A stretch of DNA of 64,000 nucleotides from Opisthocomus hoazin (Eukaryota; Chordata; Aves; Opisthocomiformes; Opisthocomidae): contig NC_134421.1 of assembly GCF_030867145.1 (NCBI RefSeq), positions 23,381,979 to 23,445,978 of the forward strand, in the 5' to 3' direction. Of this stretch, positions 52,353 through 58,700 are shown in pieces. Numbering within the stretch: position 1 is the stretch's first letter; every line of letters begins with the position of its first letter. The position numbers and the translations under genes are program-made. The notes beneath the pieces are model-generated. The model did not search any database. It was given only the letters and a program-made list of their open reading frames with translations, and was not told where the DNA came from.

Positions 52353-52581
52353 CCCGCCGTGGCCACGGGGATAAACCGAGGCCCCTCTCCCAGCAGCCGT
52401 GCTGCACCCAGCGCTACGTGAGGGGACACGCACGGGCATGCCCCGCGGCGCGCGCACACACCCCCCACCCCCGGCTGCCCCGCCGACAGGGCAGGGAACC
52501 TAGCCCGGCCGCCTGCGCGCTCCCGCTCCCCCCGCCCGGCGCGGCGCGGCGCGGCCCGCCCCGGCCGCCCGCCCCCGCCGC

Positions 52582-52589
52582 TGACGTGG
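52582..52589 (+). promoter_or_regulatory. CRE/ATF6-like site (TGACGTGG)
   Basis: The same 8-bp word as at 52345 in the opposite orientation, about 300 bp upstream of the TATA box. It fits regulation by ATF/CREB or unfolded-protein-response factors, which is inference only. Confidence 0.4.
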
Positions 52590-52615
52590 CTCTGCTCTCC
52601 CCAGATACAGCGCGC

Positions 52616-52635
52616 GGCCGCCAAACATGGCGGCC
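52616..52635 (+). promoter_or_regulatory. YY1-type motif inside an inverted repeat
   Basis: AACATGGCGGC at 52624-52634 matches the YY1 consensus AANATGGCGGC. It sits in a perfect inverted repeat, GGCCGCC (52616-52622) and GGCGGCC (52629-52635), around a 6-nt centre. YY1 motifs in this orientation often lie just downstream of a start site, so an additional BTG1 start near 52600 is possible. Confidence 0.45.
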
Positions 52636-52755
52636 CCCCCCCTCGCGCACCCACCCCGCTCGCGCTCAGGCGGGACCTCCGAGGGGGCGGCCCCCGCGCA
52701 ACTCCACGGACACGCGCACAGTCACCCCCCCACCCTCCGCGCGCCCCGGCTCTAT

Positions 52756-52763
52756 TTGTTTAC
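52756..52763 (+). promoter_or_regulatory. FOXO element (TTGTTTAC)
   Basis: A perfect reverse-complement match to the FOXO/DAF-16 element GTAAACAA. It lies about 133 bp upstream of the TATA box in a small AT-rich island (CTATTTGTTTACCATCGATT) within otherwise GC-rich promoter, which makes it conspicuous. BTG1 is reported as a FOXO3a target in erythroid differentiation, so a functional site here is plausible. Confidence 0.6.
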
Positions 52764-52768
52764 CATCG

Positions 52769-52777
52769 ATTACGTCA
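52769..52777 (-). promoter_or_regulatory. ATF/C-EBP-type CRE (ATTACGTCA)
   Basis: ATTACGTCA reads TGACGTAAT on the other strand, a composite of a CRE half-site and a C/EBP-like half. It starts 6 bp after the FOXO element, so the two could form one stress- and cAMP-responsive module. Confidence 0.55.
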
Positions 52778-52794
52778 GCCCCCCCGCCCGCCGG

Positions 52795-52803
52795 CCCCGC
52801 CCC
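52795..52803. promoter_or_regulatory. GC box (CCCCGCCCC)
   Basis: A standard Sp1/KLF-type GC box about 90 bp upstream of the TATA box. Several similar C-rich words flank it, so this is one of a group. Confidence 0.5.
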
Positions 52804-52835
52804 GCCGCGCGCCGTCACCGTGGTGCGATCGCTGG

Positions 52836-52840
52836 ATTGG
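52836..52840 (-). promoter_or_regulatory. Inverted CCAAT box (GATTGGC context)
   Basis: ATTGG in the context GGATTGGCGG is an inverted CCAAT box, the site of NF-Y. Its position, about 50 bp upstream of the TATA box and about 80 bp upstream of the predicted start, is typical for a functional CCAAT element. Confidence 0.65.
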
Positions 52841-52869
52841 CGGCGGCCCGCCCCCAGCGCCGCGACGCC

Positions 52870-52876
52870 ACTTCCG
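52870..52876 (-). promoter_or_regulatory. ETS-type site (ACTTCCG)
   Basis: ACTTCCG is the reverse complement of CGGAAGT, the core bound by GABP and other ETS factors. It lies 13 bp upstream of the TATA box, where ETS sites are common in CpG-island promoters. Confidence 0.45.
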
Positions 52877-52888
52877 CCCGCGGCGGGC

Positions 52889-52895
52889 TATAAGA
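52889..52895 (+). promoter_or_regulatory. BTG1: TATA box (TATAAGA) of BTG1
   Basis: TATAAGA stands alone in GC-rich sequence and is preceded by the CCAAT and ETS elements. Transcription is expected about 25-32 bp downstream, near 52918-52921 in TAGCTCCCTTCGCC. The combination of TATA box and CpG island fits an inducible immediate-early-type gene. Confidence 0.75.
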
Positions 52896-52939
52896 CGCGG
52901 CGGTCGGCGGGTAGCTCCCTTCGCCAGTCGCAGCAGGAG

Positions 52940-53065
52940 ATGCGGGGAGCGCTGCTGCGGCCGCTGCTGCCGCCGCCGCCGCCCCCCTGCCGCGGGAAGA
53001 GGAGGAGGAGGCTGTCGCCCCCGCGATGTGATCTGGGCTCCGTCGCCCGCTCCGCTCCCCGTTAG
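52940..53065 (+). CDS. Upstream ORF 1 in the BTG1 leader (41 codons)
   Basis: The first AUG in the predicted leader (GGAGAUGC, purine at -3) opens a 41-codon frame that ends at UAG 53063-53065, 122 nt before the BTG1 start. The product would be Pro/Arg-rich (a run of six Pro, then KRRRR) with no known fold. It is more likely a translational control element than a functional peptide. If transcription starts at about 52920, this AUG is only about 20 nt from the cap, which would make its recognition inefficient. Its frame differs from that of BTG1. Confidence 0.4.
   Translation: MRGALLRPLLPPPPPPCRGKRRRRLSPPRCDLGSVARSAPR
53026..53031 (+). promoter_or_regulatory. Minimal AUG-UGA start-stop uORF in the BTG1 leader
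   Basis: ATGTGA in the context CCGCGATGTGATC is a start codon directly followed by a stop codon. It has G at -3. It is in the same frame as the BTG1 start, 162 nt further on, but the UGA prevents an N-terminal extension. Start-stop elements are known to hold initiating ribosomes and lower translation downstream. An effect here is inference. Confidence 0.5.
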
Positions 53066-53187
53066 AGCCGCGCCCGGCCCGTCCCGCTCCGCACCGCTCG
53101 CCCCCCCCCACCCCGCTCTGCGCCCCGGCCCGTCCCGTCCCAGCGCCGGCCGCCCCGGAGAGCTGGCTGCCGCCCGCCGCCGCCTCC

Positions 53188-54808
53188 ATGCATCCGGCTC
53201 TGTACACGCGGGCCAGCATGATACGCGAGATCGCCGCGGCCGTGGGCTTCATCTCCAAGTTCCTGCGGACCAAGGGGCTGATGAACGAGCGGCAGCTGCA
53301 GACCTTCAGCCAGAGCCTGCAGGAGCTGCTAGCAGGTGAGGGCGGCGCGGGCGCGGCGGGAGCCGCTCCCCCGCTCCGGCCCGGGGGGGTTCGCGCTGCC
53401 CCCTCCGCCCTGGGGCCGCCGGGGGCGAGCGGGCAGCGGCCGGTGGAGGGGGAGAGCGGCCCCATTCGAGGGGCTGGAGCCACCGCGGGGCGGGTGCGGG
53501 GGGCGAGCGGGGCTCCGCGGCCGTGGCTGGCCCCTTCGCCCCCGCCCCCCCCGGCGACGGGTGGGAGCGGGCTGTAAACAAAAGGGGCTCGGGCCTCGTG
53601 CGGGCAGCCCCCCTCACCCCGGCTCGGCAGACAAAGCTCTCGGAGCAGCCCGGGCTCCGCTCCGAGGGCCCGAACCGCCCGGCGGGAAAAAAGCTCCGGA
53701 GCTGGGTGGTTTTCTGTCGAGTAAAACTCGGTGGTGAGTCGCAGGTCCCCTTTCCTCTGGAAACATCTCGCAGCAGCTGCCCGGCAAACCCCGCCTGGGA
53801 TCAAACACCGAGGGCTGGCTGCTTTGCTCCCGGCGGATTTTCTGGTCCCCAGTCTAGAGGTGGAGGCTACCAGTAGCCCCAGACCGGGAGGGAGGGCTTT
53901 GGGTGGGATAAAACTCCTGAGGTAACTGGAGTCATTGGTATCTCGCCGTGGAAGAGCGGTGGTGAAAGGCAGCTTGAGTCAGGCGGCAAACGCTGCCCAG
54001 CTCCTTCCCTGGTTATTTTTGGGTGTTCTTAGAATGTGAGGAACTAAGCGCGGGTGTGATCTCGGGAGGATGCTGGAAAGGTGCCGTGTTCCTTCTTGGT
54101 TTGTGGGGTTTTGAAGCCCTTGCGTTTTTCTGCAGTGTATGTAATCGCTCTTTAAATATTTGTTTCTGTGAATGCCAGGAAGTTGCGTTTCACCCTTTCA
54201 GATGGCAAACATTGTTCTCTGTTTGTGGTGGCACGGAACAGCAACTTTGTACACGAGTACTTCCCAAGGGACACTGCGCTTGTGTAAATAATGAGCAAAA
54301 ATAAATGCTTTAAGGATTTAATTCTAAATTTTTAAGTATCTCAATGTCTTGAAGTGTGAAAGTCGCGAGACAACGATGATCACTGTACATCTTTTTGAAT
54401 ACAGAATTAAAGGGGATAATATTTTTTGTTTTTTATTTTATAGAACATTATAAACACCACTGGTTCCCAGAAAAGCCGTGCAAGGGATCAGGTTACCGAT
54501 GTATCCGAATCAACCACAAAATGGATCCTCTCATTGGACAGGCAGCACAGCGGATTGGATTGAGCAGTCAGGAACTGTTCCAGCTTCTTCCGAGCGAACT
54601 CACTCTATGGGTTGACCCGTATGAAGTGTCCTATCGTATTGGAGAGGATGGCTCCATCTGTGTGCTGTATGAAGCTGCACCAGCAGGAGGTAGCCAAAAT
54701 AACACCAACATGCAGATGGTAGACAGCAGAATAAGCTGTAAGGAGGAACTTCTCTTGGGCAGAACTAGCCCTTCCAAAAGCTACAATATGATGACTGTAT
54801 CGGGTTAA
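53188..54808 (+). CDS. BTG1: BTG1 anti-proliferation factor, join(53188..53335, 54444..54808)
   Basis: Encodes a 170-residue member of the BTG/TOB family. These proteins slow cell-cycle progression by binding the CNOT7/CNOT8 deadenylases of CCR4-NOT, promoting mRNA deadenylation, and by acting as cofactors for PRMT1 and transcription factors such as HOXB9. They act in nucleus and cytoplasm. Exon 1 gives residues 1-49 ([20 protein letters not shown], then [10 protein letters not shown] and LQELLA). Exon 2 gives the rest. Box A lies at about residues 50-72 ([19 protein letters not shown]), Box B at about 97-119 ([19 protein letters not shown]), and the C-terminal segment has DSRISCKEE and GRTSPSK, with Ser158 matching the phosphorylated human Ser159. 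LxxLL-type words are LQELL (44-48) and LFQLL (94-98). The joining codon is G/AA (Glu50). Human BTG1 has 171 residues; the one-residue difference is near 133. The start codon has a weak context (T at -3, C at +4). No damage is seen. Confidence 0.97.
53487..53512 (+). other. G-quadruplex motif in BTG1 intron, sense strand
   Basis: GGGG-C-GGG-TGC-GGGGGG-CGAGC-GGGG fits the G3+N1-7 rule with short loops. It lies on the non-template strand about 150 nt after the 5' splice site, so it could form in the displaced DNA strand (R-loop) or in the nascent RNA. Confidence 0.6.
54300..54305 (+). terminator. Possible intronic polyadenylation signal (AATAAA)
   Basis: A canonical AATAAA hexamer lies 140 nt before the intron acceptor, followed by U-rich sequence (TTTAATTCTAAATTTTTAAG). 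Used together with intron retention, it would give a short BTG1 mRNA. The hexamer alone is weak evidence because it is common in AT-rich DNA. Confidence 0.25.
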
Positions 54809-55277
54809 GATATAGTCTGTGGATGGATCACCTTAAAATGGATGGATAAATTTGTTTTTTACTTTGGGTGGGCACCTCTGGGGATGGATTATGGAATTTA
54901 AACCATGTCACAGCTGTGAAGATCTGGCGCACGTTAGAGTGGTATACTTTAAAGTGACAGTGCCATAGTTTGGACAGTACCTTTCAGTGATTTAATAGCC
55001 TGTGAGTCAAAATGATTGCAACTTGCTAGGGAGTGAAGATGATCTAGGAAGGGTCAGTTTCTCCAAGACATCTTAATTTCTATACCAATTTTCAACCCCA
55101 ATCTGTATTTATAAAGTGATTCTCTGCAGTAGATCTTGCAGAGTAAATTTGCACTATTACATTTATTAATTGTTAGCATTTTTGGCAGCTCAGTAACAAG
55201 ACTTACTGTTATGAACACCATTGTACTGGAAATTTTGTTTTTCAGACTTTTACCTAGCACTTACAAATATGTATAAA

Positions 55278-55285
55278 TGTACATA
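55278..55285 (+). promoter_or_regulatory. Pumilio response element (UGUACAUA) in 3' UTR
   Basis: An exact match to UGUAHAUA, the Pumilio consensus, about 470 nt after the stop codon. Binding would promote repression and deadenylation. Function is inferred. Confidence 0.5.
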
Positions 55286-55697
55286 AGATAAACCAGTAAG
55301 TATGACCTGGGGAAATGGTCAGATCTTTACATTGGCCTCGAAAGTAGCAAGTGATCAGAATCTGCCATGGCAACAGGCTTTGAAAAGACCATATAAAGAC
55401 ACTGTCTGAACTGTGGTGTTAGCACCAGCCAGCTATCTGTACATTTGCTAGCTTGTAGTTTTCTAAGACTGAGTAAACTTCTTATTTTTAGAAAGTGGAG
55501 GTCTGGTTTGTAATTTCCTTGTTCTTAATTGGGTAAAAGTCTTTTCCACAAACCACCATCTATTTTGTGAACTTTGTTAGTCATCTTTTATTTGGTAAAT
55601 TATGAACTGGTGTAAATTTGTACAGTTCATGTATATTGATTGTGGCAAAGTTGTACAGATTTCTATATTTTGGATGAGAAATTTTTCTTCTCTCTAT

Positions 55698-55703
55698 AAT
55701 AAA
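55698..55703 (+). terminator. BTG1: BTG1 polyadenylation signal (AATAAA)
   Basis: AATAAA in TCTATAATAAATTG is followed by GT/T-rich sequence (TTGTTTCCTATCTTGGC and CTCTTGTCGTG), the arrangement of a strong poly(A) site. Cleavage is expected near 55715-55725. Further AATAAA words at 56540, 59076, 60311 and 61196 could serve longer 3' forms, but none has stronger support. Confidence 0.8.
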
Positions 55704-55722
55704 TTGTTTCCTATCTTGGCAT

Positions 55723-58700
55723 TTTAATTAATCTCTTGTCGTGATTACATAGGATCAGTTAAACTATTTTTGTCTCACAGTGGAAGTGAAATAGGTACTA
55801 TAAAGGCTTAAGAACATCAGTGGCATGCCGATGCTAGGGAACACTTGGTGCAGGCATGGATTAATGAAGACCTCGTATATGAACAGGAAGTTTAGGGAAA
55901 CACAATGATGTACATGTCACTTCAAACCTTTTAAAATCAAATCGGTGTGGAAATAACTCCAGGGCCAATAATTCCAGGATATGAGGAAAAGGTACAGAAA
56001 TAACATCCACCAGTGGTGACTTGAATAAATCCAGAGGATTGAAGTGTACTTGGCTGCCCGATGAAGGATATAGCAAACCTAAATGTCCATTTCTGACCTA
56101 CTTGCTCACAAGTTCTCAGTTCTTCCCTGATGGATTCTCTGCTCAATAAGAGTTTCTGGGGCAAGTGTCCCTTAGCCTTAAGAGCAGGTTAACCACTCTA
56201 CAGAAAGGTTGCTCGCCTTTTGCTTTCTTCAGATGCAAGACTTTCACTTTAGAAATCATTAAGATGGGATTCAACAAAAGGTATGTAGATCTTTTTTCCC
56301 AAACTTAAAAGGCTGGTTGAGGCGAACAGAGAAGCCCATACTTATGTGTATTCAAAGCTAATGAATGATATAGAGATGTGATTCACTTAAGCACCACACT
56401 TGGGTCATTTGTGTATGGCAGAGTGGTTAGTTACACTTGAGACAGATTCCTTACCACTTTATTTACACTTGTTAAAGTGATGGAGTAAAATCCAAGAACT
56501 TTCTGTTCCTTATCTCCTGTGTACTTTATGTGAGTGTTGAATAAAAGGCCTACTCAACTTGGTCACTTCAGAACTGCTGCTGTTGCTCTGAAGGAAAACA
56601 ATCATTACTTGCCAAGTAAACTTGCTAGCTATGGGTAGAACTGAGCTTGACTTGCCATGTGATGTGGCAGCTCCTGCTCGACTATGAGCCTTCACAATGT
56701 GGCAATAGTGATGTGTTGCATCTTCGGTTCAATTCTTTGTTTTCTGTAATATAACTGATTATACATAAAGCAAAACCTAAGACTGAACTGTCTAGCTTTT
56801 TTTTACCAGTTTCCCACTTTTTTGAAAGTTCAGCTTTACGAATAGCTATTTTACAATGATTTGCATATGTATGTCACCATTCAGTGCTTTATTGCTAGGG
56901 CTTCTCCAATACTATGACTTTCTGGCATACAGTGGTGGAAACACGAGTGCTCCTGAAGCAGTGAACTTTAAAGAGCTTATACGGTGTCTGGAGCTGTCAA
57001 TAACATATCTATCCTCAAAGCTTCAGAAGGAGCTTACTTTAAAGTTCAGGTGTTATTCATGCGTAGAGTCAAAGCGTAGGTTCACATCTTGATACCTTAA
57101 AAATTCTGCTACTTTTAAGATGACGCTGTCAAGTTAAGTCTGTAAGCAAGAGATTTATTCAAGCAATAGGAGTACTCGAAGATATTTCCGTTGTGTTACA
57201 TGCCCGCAGACAGCATAAGGATATCCAAATAGAAAGAAAAACATTGAGCTTGGCTTCCTGTGAAGCTATATTAAACTTTCATGAGGCTTGCTGCTGACTT
57301 AGCTGTGCTTGGTATATCGTGGTGCTGCCTGTAGTGTTTTCTGCTGCATGGCAAGAACAGCATTAGAACGGGTAGCTGTGTCGTTGGCCTTTGATGTGTG
57401 CAAATTATGGAAGCATCAGCTGCTGGTAGTTTCTTTTGGAGAAGTTAAGCATAGCTTTGTGTGGCAGCAAGTATTCCGTCTGCAAGGCTGGCATGTGACA
57501 CTGAACCGAGAATGAGCCTGCTCCCTTAGACGGTTAACATTTTGGTCCTTTTATGGTAGGGTGCTTTCATTCATGGCATAATTTTTAACTGCAGCTGTAA
57601 CTAGTAATTGGTACAACCTGTGTCCTCAGAGTTGTTGGGATTTCTTCCAGCTAGAATTTAAATATACCCCAATGTATACACAATGTGCCCTTGTCTGATT
57701 TTGAAAGTACGTAGGCGTGCTGTGGCAGCAGGGCATAGGAAGGACTCCTGAGAGAAACGGAGTATGTCTGCGAGAGGAGGCTGTTGCCAATCCTGTGGTT
57801 TGGTGCAGGTAGAACAAACAATGCACTAAGCTAAATGCTTGTCACTTTTGAATTTCATTTAAGTTGCCATTATGAAAACCAGCAAGGCTTTCATTTTAGC
57901 ACAAATATTAGAGTTGAGAGAGCACATTCAAGACCTGCTTACCCAGTGCACGCTAGTTAAATTAGTTTGACTTTCTTTGTGAAGCACTGAATAATCCTGT
58001 TGTTCTGTTGGTATTCTGAGGGCAGGCTCAGCTGTGCAAGGCTTTAATGTTACAGCTCTGCTTAGACTGACAGACCAGTCTGCTAAGACTTGTTGACCAT
58101 TCTGTGAATGTCTTCATAAAGTGTACGATCGCCTTCTAGTTTATGCCAGGTGAGCAAATGTTTCTTTTTCTCACAGCATGTTCCCCCACTGTGCTACATG
58201 TGGTATCAGATCCGTAACGATGCTCCTCCTATAGAGAGTTGTATTATACGTATCCTGTAAGAAGCTCTGTTCTTCTGTTCTCTTTGCAGTTGTGTGTTTT
58301 TTTTCCTGCTTATTCTGGAGATGTACAACTGGCTTAAGCAGTCATTTGGACCATGATCTTTTCCTTCCTGTAGATTTTAGGGTCATTCCTGGGTCTCAAC
58401 AGAGATTGTGAGGGCTTTCATTCAATTACTGATAGTGCTGATTTTAGTTTTCTACTTTTCTGCTGACTCTGCAAACATTTTCTGGTAGATCTGTATGACA
58501 GGCCTCATCGTGCTACAGGATTTTCTTATTATGAGTTTGTTCTGTCAGTCTACATGAGAATTTGGAAATAACCTACGTGAGACACTCTTCTGATGTGAGA
58601 ATACCATCACTGGCTTCTACTTCTGTTGTATCTCATATTGAATCAGTTCATAGGATAAAAAAGTCCTATTCATCACTGAAGAGTCTTCTTGGATCAGAAG

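Larger units (their letters stand above)
52050..53920. promoter_or_regulatory. BTG1: CpG island spanning BTG1 promoter, exon 1 and start of intron
   Basis: Base composition changes abruptly from AT-rich flank to very GC-rich, CpG-dense sequence at about 52050 and falls back at about 53920. The island contains the core promoter, the 5' leader, coding exon 1 and the first half of the intron. Because stop codons are rare in it, it produces long meaningless open frames on both strands. The boundaries are judged by eye. Confidence 0.93.
53336..54443 (+). other. BTG1: BTG1 intron (1,108 nt, phase 1)
   Basis: The donor is GCAG/GTGAGG at 53335/53336. The acceptor is the pyrimidine-rich TTTTATTTTATAG ending at 54443. 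The first half is CpG-island sequence and the second half AT-rich. It contains a G-quadruplex motif (53487-53512) and an AATAAA word (54300-54305). Reading through the donor extends the exon 1 frame by 80 codons to a UAA at 53575-53577. Confidence 0.95.
52918..55722 (+). other. BTG1: BTG1 transcription unit (two exons)
   Basis: The predicted transcript runs from about 52918-52921 (from the TATA box) to about 55715-55725 (from AATAAA at 55698-55703). Exon 1 is about 418 nt and contains a 267-270-nt leader plus 148 coding nt. The intron is 1,108 nt. Exon 2 holds 365 coding nt and a 3' UTR of roughly 910 nt. The two-exon structure with the junction after codon 49 (phase 1) matches the known BTG1 gene. 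The ends are inferred from signals rather than RNA data, and longer 3' forms ending downstream are possible. Confidence 0.85.
54809..55722 (+). other. BTG1: BTG1 3' UTR
   Basis: About 910 nt, AT-rich, from the UAA at 54806-54808 to the predicted cleavage site. It contains AUUUA pentamers at 54896, 54990, 55107 and 55161 (no full nonamer) and a Pumilio element UGUACAUA at 55278-55285. These elements suit a short-lived, regulated mRNA. The Pumilio element would recruit CCR4-NOT, the complex that BTG1 protein itself binds. Confidence 0.8.

Noticed and set aside
51941..52654. 237-codon minus-strand open frame in the CpG island
   Set aside because: Same compositional cause. A divergent non-coding transcript may exist here, but the frame itself is not convincing.
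51842..53065. 407-codon + strand open frame upstream of BTG1
   Set aside because: It runs through the CpG-island promoter, TATA box and leader. GC-rich sequence lacks stop codons, and the translation is low-complexity Pro/Arg/Ala. Only its last 41 codons coincide with the leader uORF.
52815..53804. 329-codon minus-strand open frame over the BTG1 promoter and exon 1
   Set aside because: It is antisense to BTG1 exon 1 and composed of Ala/Gly/Ser runs from the CpG island. No domain or start context supports it.
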